Shown in pieces: positions 24,821 through 35,049 of a stretch of DNA of 37,890 nt (its first letter is position 1; every line of letters begins with the position of its first letter). The position numbers and the translations under genes are program-made. The stretch comes from Thioploca sp. (lineage in GTDB: Bacteria; Pseudomonadota; Gammaproteobacteria; Beggiatoales; Beggiatoaceae): assembly GCA_030627235.1 (NCBI GenBank), contig DAOUSL010000014.1:1-37890 (forward strand), given 5' to 3'. The notes under the pieces were generated by a model, which was not told where the DNA came from, searched no databases, and saw nothing but the letters and a program-made list of their open reading frames with translations.

Positions 24821-27226
24821 TTATTCTCTTAATTTTGCCCCTAAGGTCTGTTCAAGTTTATTTATTAATTGTCTAACTATATCATCAATTTCTGAATCAG
24901 TTAGACTACGTAAGTCAGATTGAAATAATAATCCAATTGCCAAACTTTTCTGGTCTAATGGTATTCCTTTGCCTTGATAGACATCAAAAAGTTGTAAATC
25001 AATTAAAGTTTCAAAATTCATTTCCCAAATACAAGTTTGTAATTGGCTTATATTAACATCTTGCGATACAACTAATGCTAAGTCTCTTCGTATCGATGGA
25101 TATTTAGAGATTTCTTTAAATTGTGGTAAAGATACTTTATATAGTGGCAATAACCGTAATTCAAAGAGGTAAACTGGTGCTTGAAGTTCTAATTCTTGAA
25201 TCAAGCTTGGATGTAACGCTCCTAACAAACCAATATTTTCATTATTACAATAAATAGCTGCTGTTTGACCAGGATGTAAAGCTGGATGAGTTGTTGGAAC
25301 AAAATGATAATTAGTGTGAGAAATTAAAGCTTCCACATCAGATTTAGCATCAAAAAAATCAATTGCTTGTTCAGTTTGTCCCCATTGCTCAGACCAACGC
25401 ATACCACTTACAACACCAGCTAACATTTGTTCTTGCTCTAATTCTTCAGATTTAATAAATCTTAGTCCAGTTTCAAATAGACGCACTCTATTCATTTGCC
25501 GTTTTTGATTATATTGTACGATTGGCAATAGACCAGCCCATAAAGTAGTTCGCATTACTGCCATATCTTTAGCAAGTGGATTAGCTAATGTCATCAATTT
25601 AGCTTTTGGATCAAGTTTAGCTTGTAATCCAGGCTCAACAAAACTATATGTTATTGCTTCTTGATAATCACGTTGTACCAATATACTTTGTAACTGCTCT
25701 AAAGCTAAAGTTGGTTGTGACGACAAGATTAAATCAGATTTTGGAAGTTTAGTTGGTATATTATCATATCCATAAATTCTAGCCAATTCTTCAATTAAAT
25801 CAACTTCAAGACTAATATCAAATCTATAGCTAGGTGGACACACTTCCCATACTAATTCTTCAATTTTTTCGGTTGATAACGGTAACTTAAAGTCAGTATC
25901 TGATAAAATAGAACTATACGGAGTTACCGTCATTCCTAAACTAGTTAAAATCCGTGGAATTTCTATTGATTTTATTTTAATCCCTAATAATCTTTTAACT
26001 TTAGAAGAATATAATTTAATAACTGGAACTGGTATTATAGTATCATCTATAGTTTCAATTATTGGGCCTGGTTGTCCACCAACAATATTTATTAATAGAG
26101 ATGTTACTCGTTCCATAGCCCGACGTTGTAACTGTGGATCAACTCCACGTTCAAATCGATGGGATGAATCTGTATGCAATTTATAACGTCTAGCAGTATT
26201 AGATATTGAAGTTGGGGCAAAAAAAGCACTTTCCAAGAAAATATTGTTAGTTTTATTAGTTACTCCAGAATCTTGTCCACCCATAATCCCAGCAAGTGCT
26301 AGAGGTTTCTCATGATCTGCAATTACTAAACTTTGCTCATTTAAATCAATAGTTCGTTCGTCTAATAAGGTGAGTGATTCACCAGCTTGAGCCATTCTTA
26401 CTTTTATACCACCAACTAAATGATTAAGATCAAAAGCATGCATTGGCTGACCTAATTCTAATAATACATAATTAGTAACATCTACCACCGCATTAATAGA
26501 ACGAACTCCACTACGCCGTAATCGTTCTTGCATCCAAATTGGAGTTAGAGCCTTAATATTAATATTATTAATAACTCGTCCAACATAATGTGGACAAAGT
26601 TCATGACTGTCTATTGGTAAGGTATCTTTAATTTTAGCAGACACTGGAGAACAGTCTAAGTATGTCAATTTAGATTTAGTTAAAGCTCCAACTTCACGAG
26701 CTACTCCCTCAATACTCAAACAGTCACCACGATTAGGAGTTAAATCAATTTCAATACTAAAATCTTCTAATTGCATGTATTGCCGTATATCAACCCCAGC
26801 AGGAGCATCTTTTGGCAATACCATTATTCCATCTGAATGTTCTTCTAATCCTAATTCCTTACCCGAACATAACATACCAAAGGAAATAATACCACGTAGT
26901 TCAGATTTTTCAATTTTTAAATCACCAATTCTAGCTTTAATCAGAGCGGCTGGGGTTTTCATCCCAATACTAACATTACTTGCCCCACAAATGATGTTTA
27001 ATATTGGTTCATCTTCTCCAACATTTACTTTGCAAATACTAAGTTTTTTGGCATTTGGATGTGGTTCGACGGAAACGATTTCTCCTACAACAACTAGATT
27101 AAATTTAGATGCAACTGGCTCAATTTTATCAAATTCTAAACCTGCCATTGTCAAACGTGCCATTAATTCATCGGTTGAAATAGGTGGATTAACCCATTCA
27201 CGTAACCAATTTTCACTAAATCTCAT
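24821..27226 (-). CDS. pheT: Phenylalanine-tRNA ligase beta subunit
   Basis: An 801-residue protein, the usual gammaproteobacterial length. It has an N-terminal tRNA-binding EMAP-like domain ([20 protein letters not shown]), a B3/B4 editing domain ([27 protein letters not shown]), B5 and the catalytic-like core ([20 protein letters not shown]) and a C-terminal FDX-ACB anticodon-binding domain ([18 protein letters not shown]). It forms the alpha2-beta2 synthetase that charges tRNA-Phe. The alpha subunit gene pheS, normally directly upstream, is missing here; pyrF takes its place 35 bases upstream. Confidence 0.95.
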   Translation of the reverse strand: MRFSENWLREWVNPPISTDELMARLTMAGLEFDKIEPVASKFNLVVVGEIVSVEPHPNAKKLSICKVNVGEDEPILNIICGASNVSIGMKTPAALIKARIGDLKIEKSELRGIISFGMLCSGKELGLEEHSDGIMVLPKDAPAGVDIRQYMQLEDFSIEIDLTPNRGDCLSIEGVAREVGALTKSKLTYLDCSPVSAKIKDTLPIDSHELCPHYVGRVINNINIKALTPIWMQERLRRSGVRSINAVVDVTNYVLLELGQPMHAFDLNHLVGGIKVRMAQAGESLTLLDERTIDLNEQSLVIADHEKPLALAGIMGGQDSGVTNKTNNIFLESAFFAPTSISNTARRYKLHTDSSHRFERGVDPQLQRRAMERVTSLLINIVGGQPGPIIETIDDTIIPVPVIKLYSSKVKRLLGIKIKSIEIPRILTSLGMTVTPYSSILSDTDFKLPLSTEKIEELVWEVCPPSYRFDISLEVDLIEELARIYGYDNIPTKLPKSDLILSSQPTLALEQLQSILVQRDYQEAITYSFVEPGLQAKLDPKAKLMTLANPLAKDMAVMRTTLWAGLLPIVQYNQKRQMNRVRLFETGLRFIKSEELEQEQMLAGVVSGMRWSEQWGQTEQAIDFFDAKSDVEALISHTNYHFVPTTHPALHPGQTAAIYCNNENIGLLGALHPSLIQELELQAPVYLFELRLLPLYKVSLPQFKEISKYPSIRRDLALVVSQDVNISQLQTCIWEMNFETLIDLQLFDVYQGKGIPLDQKSLAIGLLFQSDLRSLTDSEIDDIVRQLINKLEQTLGAKLRE

Positions 27227-27261
27227 TAATAATACCTAAAATAATTGTGAATTGTAAACTT

Positions 27262-27969
27262 TTACTTAGTTGATTTCTTAAAGTTCGCAATAGATGTTTC
27301 TATGTCTAATAATGCTTGTAATGGGTCTGAAGCTGCTGTTATTGGGCGACCAATTACTAAATAATCTGCTCCATTTTGTAATGCTTGAACTGGAGTCATA
27401 GTTCTTTTCTGATCGTCATTTACTGTAACTGGACGAATACCTGGCGTAACTAGTTTAAAGTTATTGTCCAAATGTTTGCGTAATAAAGTAATTTCTAATG
27501 GTGAGCAAACCATCCCGTCTAAATCACAATTATTGGCTAAATTTGCTAAACGCAATACATTATCTTCTATTGTACCTTGTAATCCTACTGCTGTTAAGTC
27601 ATCTTGTGCCAAACTGGTTAATATACTGACTGCAATTAATAGTGGTTTTGTTGTATGTTTATCGATAGCTTTTCTAGCTGCTAACATCATATCACGTCCT
27701 CCTAAAGCATGAACATTAACCATCCATACTCCTAAATCGGCCGCAATTGAGCAGGCATTAGCCACTGTATTGGGAATGTCATGATATTTTAAATCCAAAA
27801 AAACTTCAAATCCTTTAGTAATTAATTTTTCAACTAAAGCTGGCCCACTACGAGTAAATAGTTCTTTACCAATTTTAACTCGACAACGTTTATGTTCTAA
27901 TTTTTCTATAAGTTCTAAGGCTAATTCTGGTTTTGGAAAATCTAAAGCTATTATTATTGGGCTGTTCAT
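27262..27969 (-). CDS. pyrF: Orotidine 5'-phosphate decarboxylase
   Basis: A 235-residue TIM-barrel enzyme making UMP, the last step of de novo pyrimidine synthesis. The catalytic region FLDLKYHDIPNTVANA contains the Asp-Lys-Asp-like set; PIIIALDFPKPE at the N-terminus and TPGIRP and DYLVIGRPITAA near the end bind the phosphate. In many Gammaproteobacteria pyrF directly follows lapB; here the DUF262 gene and a methyltransferase remnant stand between them. Confidence 0.94.
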   Translation of the reverse strand: MNSPIIIALDFPKPELALELIEKLEHKRCRVKIGKELFTRSGPALVEKLITKGFEVFLDLKYHDIPNTVANACSIAADLGVWMVNVHALGGRDMMLAARKAIDKHTTKPLLIAVSILTSLAQDDLTAVGLQGTIEDNVLRLANLANNCDLDGMVCSPLEITLLRKHLDNNFKLVTPGIRPVTVNDDQKRTMTPVQALQNGADYLVIGRPITAASDPLQALLDIETSIANFKKSTK

Positions 27970-28002
27970 TTAATGACGGTTATTTGTTTTCTCATAACAT
28001 AG

Positions 28003-30048
28003 TTATTTAAATTTAATAATTAATTCATCTTCAGAATTAAATATAGTTAAAGCTGCTTTTATTCTTTCAAATTTTCCTTTATTATCAAAATTAGATTCTA
28101 TAAAATAAGTTTCATTCAAAACAATAGCTTGTCTTAATTTATTTTTATCTTGAGTTAAATTTAATTTTGTAAGTAGTTCAGTAGTAAAAAATGACTCTGG
28201 TTGTAAATCAAATAGAGTTTTCATTACTTCAGAATATAATTCAGTAACTTTTTTTATATTCAACTTTTGATCGAAAAAAATTGCATATTCCAGTTTTTTA
28301 TTGGTAGGATTATCTGCATCAAATATATTTACTTCATCTAGGACAGACTCATTTATTTCTGCTGATGGAAACTTCCAAACTTTCAAGAAACGTTCTTTAA
28401 TTAATACAAAACGTTCTTCTATTTCTATTTTCCCCCATTTATCAATAGTTGATAAAGAACGATTTAACCAAAGGCGACTATATTTATAACCTTGTTCTTT
28501 ACCATCAGAATTCATGTCCCTTTTTTGTACAAATGGTTTATTACCCAAGCTTCCATTGTTACCAGAAAGTGTAAGATTAGCAATAGTATTCAGATAATTT
28601 TCCTTTATAAAACTATAATCTTCACCTAAATCAACCTTCCACTTTGGATCAGGATTTTGTGGAAATATATGTTCTGTTGTGAGATTATTAATCTGAACTA
28701 ATTCTTTATTTTCAAAATTTTCTAAACGCTCAAAAAAATAAATCCTATTTCTGGGTTTAATTCCATATATGTCTTTTTCTTTTAAAGAATTTATAACTTC
28801 CTGGTCTGAAGGGAATTTTTGACTACTTTTTTTTCTCAGCAATGATTTTTCAATAGATGCTAAATAATCATATTTATCCACATCATCATATAATTTCATA
28901 AAAATTTTGTTAAGAGAACCTGTTGGCAATCCAATTATAAAACGTCTCCAAACAAATGATTGGATTAACTCAAGAACATTTATAAATACGCTTTTATTAA
29001 TTAATTTACTTGAATAATCATCGTAAACTTTTATCAAAAATGGATACGCTACATTTACTTCTAAATGATTAATATATTTAATTTGAAGCCTTATATCTTT
29101 ATCAAGTTCGTTTTCAGGATTGATTAATTTATTATAATATAAAGCAAATCTTTTTATTGGAGATAAGAACTCTTCTAATTTTTCAACTGTGCTGGTAGGA
29201 AATTTATCTTTAAATATTTGATAAACATTATTTCTAGTTGGTATTTTTTTATCTAAAAAAGTAAGATAATCTCTTAAAAAATCAGATACTCTATTTACTG
29301 CAGTTTTTTCTTCTTTAGCAAGTTTTTCTATTATTTCCCAATAATTTTCATAAATTCTTTGTTGGCTTTTCCGTTTAAGCCCCATTAAAATATAATTCCT
29401 AATAAGATCAGCTTGTGAAAGATCTAATCCAGTTGAATTCAAACTTTCAAAAATTCTTTGTGGATCGTCATTTTTTCTATCAAGGGATATTTCAACAAAC
29501 ATAATTTTAGACAATCCTTTTAAAATCAATTCGTAGTTTTCTTCAATAATCAAATTTTTAAGATAATTAAAATTATCAATTAGACGTGAAAAATCGGAAT
29601 ATTCTTCTTCAGAGGAATTTCTTAATAAATGTTTCAAAGCACGATCATTATTCTCTGTTGGCCTCAATTTCAATTTTTCATTTTCTGATGTATTTTTATT
29701 TATCAGATATGTTTCATTAATACGATTAACCAATCGTTCTTCTTTTAATTCAATAGCTAATTTATAAATTACCAAATAAATCAATGTTACTGTGGTTAAC
29801 CTTTGTTGACCATCAATAATAGTTAATTCTGTAATTCCAGATGCAGAGTAAACATCGTCATGTATATAAACAATGCTACCAATAAAATGAGCCTTTATAT
29901 CCTCATTATTTCCTATATCAATAATATCATTAAATAATTTTTTGCATTGCATATAAGTCCAATCATAATTTCTTTGATAGACAGGAATAACAAATTGAGC
30001 ATCATTTTGTCCTAAAAACTTATTTAATTTTAATTCTTTTGCGTTCAT
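28003..30048 (-). CDS. DUF262/DUF1524 (GmrSD-type) restriction nuclease
   Basis: A 681-residue protein. The N-terminal DUF262 domain has the NTPase-like motifs IPVYQRNYDW (21-30) and DGQQRLTTV (79-87); the C-terminal DUF1524 region has the HNH-like motif TTEHIFPQNPDP, with His460, and an Asn-rich block (NTIANLTLSGNNGSLGNKPF, from 487). This is the single-polypeptide form of the type IV enzyme GmrSD, which cleaves phage DNA carrying modified bases. Both expected motifs are intact, so the enzyme is probably active. The ATG overlaps the TGA of a degraded cytosine-methyltransferase frame, and the gene stands between lapB and pyrF in an otherwise conserved operon. No partner is needed for type IV action; its original role may have been alongside the methyltransferase. 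Confidence 0.8.
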   Translation of the reverse strand: MNAKELKLNKFLGQNDAQFVIPVYQRNYDWTYMQCKKLFNDIIDIGNNEDIKAHFIGSIVYIHDDVYSASGITELTIIDGQQRLTTVTLIYLVIYKLAIELKEERLVNRINETYLINKNTSENEKLKLRPTENNDRALKHLLRNSSEEEYSDFSRLIDNFNYLKNLIIEENYELILKGLSKIMFVEISLDRKNDDPQRIFESLNSTGLDLSQADLIRNYILMGLKRKSQQRIYENYWEIIEKLAKEEKTAVNRVSDFLRDYLTFLDKKIPTRNNVYQIFKDKFPTSTVEKLEEFLSPIKRFALYYNKLINPENELDKDIRLQIKYINHLEVNVAYPFLIKVYDDYSSKLINKSVFINVLELIQSFVWRRFIIGLPTGSLNKIFMKLYDDVDKYDYLASIEKSLLRKKSSQKFPSDQEVINSLKEKDIYGIKPRNRIYFFERLENFENKELVQINNLTTEHIFPQNPDPKWKVDLGEDYSFIKENYLNTIANLTLSGNNGSLGNKPFVQKRDMNSDGKEQGYKYSRLWLNRSLSTIDKWGKIEIEERFVLIKERFLKVWKFPSAEINESVLDEVNIFDADNPTNKKLEYAIFFDQKLNIKKVTELYSEVMKTLFDLQPESFFTTELLTKLNLTQDKNKLRQAIVLNETYFIESNFDNKGKFERIKAALTIFNSEDELIIKFK

Positions 30049-30250
30049 AAATAGTTTATTTTATAACATCCTGAAGATTCTTGTGACGGGATAGTTGGAT
30101 GAGTTCCATGTATTGAATAAATTCTATTTGGGATGTACTCTTGATAAATTTGAAGTATTTGCTCTAACTCCTTTTTTCCAACCATTCTTAATTTTTATAA
30201 CCAACAAAAATTAACCCAGATTCTTGTAGTTTAGGATTTTTTATTTAAAG
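30045..30250 (-). pseudogene. Remnant of a DNA (cytosine-5) methyltransferase
   Basis: Three pieces in different frames line up with the target-recognition and C-terminal region of Dcm-like enzymes: NPKLQESGLIFVGYKN, then GWKKGVRANTSNLSRVH, then NRIYSIHGTHPTIPSQES with SGCYKI. Each switch is a one-base shift and stops interrupt it. The N-terminal catalytic part is gone. The last frame ends in a TGA overlapping the DUF262 start (ATGA), so the two genes were once an operon. The match is from remembered family motifs and is fairly distinctive. Confidence 0.6.
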
Positions 30251-30280
30251 TATATTCATCTTATTGCTAATAATTCAAAA

Positions 30281-30385
30281 TCACCTTAATTTATCAAGAA
30301 AATCTTCTAATTTAGGTTTTGGTATTTTTCTAAGTGTTTCAAATTTAAAATATTTAATTTTAGTAGCAACAATTTTATAAAAAAT
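30281..30385 (-). pseudogene. Short unidentified gene end after lapB
   Basis: An open frame of about 34 codons ends KIKYFKFETLRKIPKPKLED then FLDKLR and TGA at 30281-30283. It overlaps the end of lapB in another frame and has no start of its own. It looks like the C-terminal tail of a lost gene of the same defence insert, but I do not recognise the family. Confidence 0.3.
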
Positions 30386-30387
30386 TA

Positions 30388-31542
30388 TTATGGATTAATA
30401 CCTTGTACAGATTTAAAAGTACTCCATTGTTTACAACTTGGACATTGCCAATATAATTTTCGGGCAGTAAAACCGCATTGATTACATTTATAAGCAGGTT
30501 TATTTTGTAATAACTGAGTCGTCAAATCCTTAAGCAATAATAAATGCTCACGAGTAATACAGTCCGTTTTAGATAAAACTAAACCCAGTAAATATTCAAG
30601 CCCACGTAGTGATGGATGCTTATGTATCTGTTCTACAATAAAGTCTACAGCTTGTTGTTCATCTGATTGCTGTTTGATGATATTAGCTAACATCAACATA
30701 GGAGCAATTCCACCATAATTATCTAATATATGCCATAAATATTCAGTAAATTCTGACTGTTGGCCTATTTCCTTATAACAAGTCTGTAAAGGTTCTACCA
30801 CTTCACTTAGATAATCAGGGGACTGCTGCTCAATACATTTAAAAGCTAAAATGGCTTGTTTATATTCTTGCTGATTTAAAGCTAAATTTCCTTTTAACAA
30901 ACTAGCTCGGACACAATTAGAATCCGTTTTTAAAGCTTTTTGTATAACCTTTAATGCAACATCATATTGTTGTTGCCGAAGATATACCTCAGCTTGTTCA
31001 CAATAATATTGCGCTATTACAACATGAATAGGCTCTTCATAGATAGATGCTAATTGTTGTGCAGTACTAATTGAATTAGTCCAATCATGTTCCTGTTGAT
31101 ATATCTCCAACAACTGATGTAAAGCTGAAAACTTATGGAGATCGGCTTCTACCAATTCCTGAAATAAAGTTTCAGCCCTATCTAATAAACCTGCATGACG
31201 ATAGTCTTTACCTAACTCAAACAAAGCTAAACTACGTTGTTGAGGATGCAAAGCAACTTTTTTAATTAGATTTTGGTGAATACGAATGGCTCTGTTCACT
31301 TCACCTCGACGACGAAATAAAACTCCTAAGGCAAGATGAGTTTCAACGGTATCACTATCAATTTCAATTAATCTGATAAAAATATCAATAGCTTTATCAG
31401 GCTCTTCATTGAGTAAATAATTTAAACCTTTGAAATAATCGGGAAACAAATTTACTGATGTTTTTTGTTCCCGTAACTGTGCCATAAACCACCCAGAGGC
31501 TGCCGCCACTGGCAATAATAGCCACAACAAATCAACAATCAT
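30388..31542 (-). CDS. lapB: Lipopolysaccharide assembly protein LapB (YciM)
   Basis: A 384-residue protein. It has one N-terminal membrane helix (VDLLWLLLPVAAASGWFMA), about nine TPR repeats facing the cytoplasm, and a C-terminal rubredoxin-like metal knuckle with two CxxC pairs (CNQCGFTARKLYWQCPSC). LapB controls LPS synthesis by regulating FtsH-mediated LpxC proteolysis. Length and the metal knuckle match E. coli LapB (389). It usually follows lapA, which is absent: only 80 bases separate it from ihfB. Confidence 0.93.
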   Translation of the reverse strand: MIVDLLWLLLPVAAASGWFMAQLREQKTSVNLFPDYFKGLNYLLNEEPDKAIDIFIRLIEIDSDTVETHLALGVLFRRRGEVNRAIRIHQNLIKKVALHPQQRSLALFELGKDYRHAGLLDRAETLFQELVEADLHKFSALHQLLEIYQQEHDWTNSISTAQQLASIYEEPIHVVIAQYYCEQAEVYLRQQQYDVALKVIQKALKTDSNCVRASLLKGNLALNQQEYKQAILAFKCIEQQSPDYLSEVVEPLQTCYKEIGQQSEFTEYLWHILDNYGGIAPMLMLANIIKQQSDEQQAVDFIVEQIHKHPSLRGLEYLLGLVLSKTDCITREHLLLLKDLTTQLLQNKPAYKCNQCGFTARKLYWQCPSCKQWSTFKSVQGINP

Positions 31543-31622
31543 CTATGTTAAGCCACTTTAGGCAAACTCATGTTTTGAATCGAATATTTTTAAAAACTAT
31601 TCAATTAATTTTAGTTCTATAA

Positions 31623-31943
31623 TTAACGTTTTTTAGAACGTTGCTTTCCTTTTTTAGTTTTACTACTAACATTAACTCGTTCTCGTAATTCCTTACCAGC
31701 TTTAAAATGAGGAACGTATTTTTCTGGCAATTTTACTGGTTCACCAGTTTTAGGATTACGTCCTAATCTAGCAGAACGAAGATGTAAAGAAAAACTTCCA
31801 AATCCTCGAATTTCTATCCTCTCTCTTTCTTCTAAGGTACGAGTCATTTGTTCAAGGATTGTTTTAACAGCTAATTCAATATCTTTATGGGATAAATTGC
31901 TTTGTTTTCTAGCTATTACTTCAATTAATTCAGACTTTGTCAT
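31623..31943 (-). CDS. ihfB: Integration host factor subunit beta
   Basis: A 106-residue HU/IHF-family protein with the beta-subunit features [47 protein letters not shown] and a basic tail ([12 protein letters not shown]) longer than in E. coli IhfB. With IhfA it bends DNA at recombination and promoter sites. It lies downstream of rpsA as in other Gammaproteobacteria, separated by about 100 bases of AT-rich DNA holding short inverted TTATCAGTTA motifs. Confidence 0.94.
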   Translation of the reverse strand: MTKSELIEVIARKQSNLSHKDIELAVKTILEQMTRTLEERERIEIRGFGSFSLHLRSARLGRNPKTGEPVKLPEKYVPHFKAGKELRERVNVSSKTKKGKQRSKKR

Positions 31944-32048
31944 ATTATTCAGTTATCAGTTAATTAATTATCGATTATTAATTATCAGTTAAAATTATAA
32001 ACTAGTATAATTACTAATCTATAATTCACTGATAATCAATAATAGAAA

Positions 32049-33827
32049 TTATTTTTCCACTGGTTCTTTTTCCACTGGTTCTTTTTCCACCGGTTCTTCT
32101 TCCACCGGTTCTTTTTCCACCGGTTCTTTTTCCACCGGTTCTTCTTCCACTGGTTCTTTTTCTTGAGTTTCTATCTGCTCTTTCAAAATATCACCTATGG
32201 TTGCTCCACTAGATTGCTGAGAATCAGCGTAATCTTGAACAGCAGTTGCTTCTTTTTCTGCAATTAAAGCTTTAACAGATAGGCTTATTGCCCGTTTACG
32301 ACGATCTATACTAATTATCTTAGTTTCAACTTCATCATCTACTTTCAAAAAATGTTGAGCATCTTCAAGGCCATCAGACATTTCTTGAGTCCGTAAAGTA
32401 CCTTCGACATTTTCTTCTAATAAGATAACAGCACGATTACTTTCAATTTCAGTAACAGTTCCTTTAACTACACTACCTTTAGGATTTTCAGCAACAAAAT
32501 TGGAGAAAGGGTCTTTATCAAGCTGTTTAATACCCAATGAAATTCTTTCACGTTCTGCATCAACTGCTAACACAACGGCTTCAACTTCATCACCTTTCTT
32601 ATAATCACGTATTGCTACTTCACCAGGAACATTCCATGAAATATCTGACAAATGAACTAAACCATCTATGCCACCATCTAATCCGATAAAGATACCAAAA
32701 TCAGTGATCGATTTAATATGACCAGCAACTTTATCATTTTTATTATGGCTAGAAGCAAATTCTTCCCATGGATTAGGATAACAATGCTTAATACCTAATG
32801 AAATCCGACGACGTTCTTCATCAATATCAAGAACCATGACTTCAACTTCATCACCTACTTGAACTATTTTAGAAGGATGAACATTCTTATTAGTCCAATC
32901 CATTTCAGAAACATGAACTAAACCTTCAACTCCTTCTTCAATTTCTACAAAGCAACCATAATCTGCTAAATTAGTTACTTTACCAAATAGACGGGTTCCA
33001 ACAGGATAGCGACGTGCAATATCAAACCAAGGATCTTCACCTAATTGTTTAAGACCTAAAGAAACTCTAATTCGTTCTCGGTCAAACTTGAGGATTTTAA
33101 CATCAATCTCGTCACCAACATTTACAACTTCACTAGGATGTCTTACTCGTCTCCAAGCCATGTCAGTGATATGTAATAAACCATCAACACCACCTAAATC
33201 AACGAATGCACCATAATCAGTAAGATTTTTAACCACACCCTTTAATACAACACCTTCTTGCATTGTTTCTAGCAATGCTTCACGTTCTTGAATATTTTCT
33301 TTTTCTACTACTGCTCGACGTGATACAACTACATTATTACGACGTTTATCAAGCTTAATTACTTTAAAGTCTAAAGGTTTGCCTTCCAGATAAGTAGTGT
33401 CACGTACTGGTCGTACATCTACTAATGAACCAGGTAAAAAAGAACGAATATCATTTACATTAACGGTAAATCCACCTTTTACTTTTTCAGTAATTATACC
33501 GATAATAGTGTCGTTATTCTCAAATGCCTGCTCCAATCCTTTCCAAGCAGCGGCACGTTTAGCTTTTTCACGAGATAACTTAGTCTCTCCATACCCATCT
33601 TCAACTGCATCTAAAGCTACTTCAACTTCATCACCAACTTCTACTTCAAGCTGACAATTCTCATTAAAAAATTGTTCAATTGGGATAACGCCTTCAGACT
33701 TAAGACCAGCATTTATAATTACTACATCTTGACGTATTTCCACTACTATACCGGTAATTATACTACCGGGTTTCATATGTTTTTCAGATTGACTTTCTGC
33801 AAACAATTCAGCAAAACTTTCGCTCAT
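32049..33827 (-). CDS. rpsA: 30S ribosomal protein S1 with an EPVEK-repeat tail
   Basis: A 592-residue protein with six S1 (OB-fold) RNA-binding domains. Recognisable repeats include [40 protein letters not shown] and [20 protein letters not shown]. The usual length is about 557; the extra residues are a C-terminal tail of seven EPVE(K/E) pentapeptides. No clear Shine-Dalgarno precedes the ATG, as is normal for rpsA, and a small perfect palindrome (CCACAATTTTGTGG) lies in the leader at 33912-33925, a possible structure in S1 autoregulation. It follows cmk on the same strand. Confidence 0.95.
   Translation of the reverse strand: MSESFAELFAESQSEKHMKPGSIITGIVVEIRQDVVIINAGLKSEGVIPIEQFFNENCQLEVEVGDEVEVALDAVEDGYGETKLSREKAKRAAAWKGLEQAFENNDTIIGIITEKVKGGFTVNVNDIRSFLPGSLVDVRPVRDTTYLEGKPLDFKVIKLDKRRNNVVVSRRAVVEKENIQEREALLETMQEGVVLKGVVKNLTDYGAFVDLGGVDGLLHITDMAWRRVRHPSEVVNVGDEIDVKILKFDRERIRVSLGLKQLGEDPWFDIARRYPVGTRLFGKVTNLADYGCFVEIEEGVEGLVHVSEMDWTNKNVHPSKIVQVGDEVEVMVLDIDEERRRISLGIKHCYPNPWEEFASSHNKNDKVAGHIKSITDFGIFIGLDGGIDGLVHLSDISWNVPGEVAIRDYKKGDEVEAVVLAVDAERERISLGIKQLDKDPFSNFVAENPKGSVVKGTVTEIESNRAVILLEENVEGTLRTQEMSDGLEDAQHFLKVDDEVETKIISIDRRKRAISLSVKALIAEKEATAVQDYADSQQSSGATIGDILKEQIETQEKEPVEEEPVEKEPVEKEPVEEEPVEKEPVEKEPVEK
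32052..32156. repeat. 15-bp tandem repeat encoding EPVE(K/E)
   Basis: Seven near-identical 15-base units (plus strand CCACYGGTTCTTYTT-like) end the S1 gene and encode alternating EPVEK and EPVEE. Low-divergence in-frame units suggest recent expansion; length can change without a frameshift. Confidence 0.85.
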
Positions 33828-33911
33828 AATCAGCTATTTTAATTATCAGTTTTTTAATTATTTCAAAAAAATTATTTAAATTATTTGAATTATATTTAAA
33901 CTGAAGTTGAG

Positions 33912-33925
33912 CCACAATTTTGTGG
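33912..33925. promoter_or_regulatory. Perfect palindrome in the rpsA leader
   Basis: CCACAATTTTGTGG is a perfect palindrome (a 6-bp stem with a two-base loop) about 85 bases before the rpsA start, between cmk and rpsA. It may be part of an RNA structure in the rpsA leader, a protein-binding site, or a weak terminator for cmk. Function is unproven. Confidence 0.35.
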
Positions 33926-34029
33926 TTAGTTAATATTTACTTAAAATTATGAAGAAAAATTCACAAAACAAACTTGTAAAATTTCTTATACATAGATATT
34001 AAGCACTATAGTTTAGGTATTTAAATTTC

Positions 34030-34695
34030 TTAAAATACCATTTTACTCACAATACATTCCACCACTTCTTCAATTGATAATTTTGTTGTATCAATGGTAA
34101 AAGCATCAGATGCTGCTATTAAAGGTGCGGTGGTACGTGTAGTATCACGTTGATCACGATTAGCTATTTCTACGGCTAGTTCAGATAGTTTAACATATAT
34201 CCCTATATTGATCAACTGTTTATAACGTCTTAATGCTCGTTCTTCACAACTTGCGGTTAAAAAAAATTTATATTTAGCTTTTGGAAAGACTACTGTTCCC
34301 ATATCTCTACCGTCTGCTACTAAGCCTGGCAAAGTATAAAATGCTCGTTGTCTAGCTAATAAAGCTGTACGAACTTCAGGGTTAACTGCAATTTGTGAAG
34401 CTATTTTACCGTAAGTTTCATCACGTATTTCTGTAGCTATATCATGTCCAGCATAAATTATTTGGAGTTTGCTTAAATCTGCTAATGAGATAAATTTAAC
34501 ATCTAATTCAGTTGCTAATGCTACTAGTTTAGTTTCATCATCTATAGATACTTGATTACGTTTTGCAACTAATGCTAATATTCTATATAAAGCCCCACTA
34601 TCAAGTATATGCCAGCCCAAATACTTAGCTATTTTCAAACTAACAGTACCTTTGCCAACTCCGCTTGGGCCATCTATGGTAATGATATTTTCCAT
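34030..34695 (-). CDS. cmk: Cytidylate kinase
   Basis: A 221-residue P-loop kinase with IDGPSGVGKGTVS (Walker A), LVADGRDMGTVVFP and the LID-like region REXXXR-type (ANRDQRDTTRTTAPL) characteristic of bacterial CMP kinase. It phosphorylates CMP and dCMP. The gene order cmk-rpsA-ihfB is conserved in Gammaproteobacteria. It lies 5 bases after the FmdB-like gene on the same strand, so the two are probably co-transcribed. Confidence 0.94.
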   Translation of the reverse strand: MENIITIDGPSGVGKGTVSLKIAKYLGWHILDSGALYRILALVAKRNQVSIDDETKLVALATELDVKFISLADLSKLQIIYAGHDIATEIRDETYGKIASQIAVNPEVRTALLARQRAFYTLPGLVADGRDMGTVVFPKAKYKFFLTASCEERALRRYKQLINIGIYVKLSELAVEIANRDQRDTTRTTAPLIAASDAFTIDTTKLSIEEVVECIVSKMVF

Positions 34696-34700
34696 TAATA

Positions 34701-35015
34701 TTAATCAGTTATTGTTTTAGAAAAATCTGGTATGGTCTCTGGTTTACCAGCTTCCATATAACGACTTTCATTACCACGCTTAGTAACATTTTCATATACA
34801 CCATCATCACGTTTAACTAGTTTGGTAAAACCTAAATCACGCAATTCGGCATTACTCTTAGATTTTCCAATGGCAATACGTGAAATACGTTTACGCACTA
34901 TTTCTTGACAATTAGGACATTTTACCAACGGTTCATCTTTAATAGATTGCTTTATTTCAAATATTTTTCCAATTGAACATGTTTTATCTAAATGTTCGTA
35001 TTCGTATATTGGCAT
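34701..35015 (-). CDS. FmdB-family zinc-ribbon protein
   Basis: A 104-residue protein starting MPIYEYEHLDKTC, the FmdB/CxxC regulatory protein signature. The second metal pair CPNC is intact (CPNCQEIVRKR), but the first site has only one Cys (TCSIGK) instead of CxxC, so the zinc ribbon may be incomplete or use another ligand. FmdB-like proteins are often regulatory; the exact role is unknown. It sits upstream of cmk. Confidence 0.75.
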   Translation of the reverse strand: MPIYEYEHLDKTCSIGKIFEIKQSIKDEPLVKCPNCQEIVRKRISRIAIGKSKSNAELRDLGFTKLVKRDDGVYENVTKRGNESRYMEAGKPETIPDFSKTITD

Positions 35016-35049
35016 AATTTATTCTATAATTTAAAATTAAAAAATCGAT

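Noticed and set aside
31543-31622. A hidden lapA between ihfB and lapB
   Set aside because: Only 80 bases are available and no membrane-protein reading frame fits.
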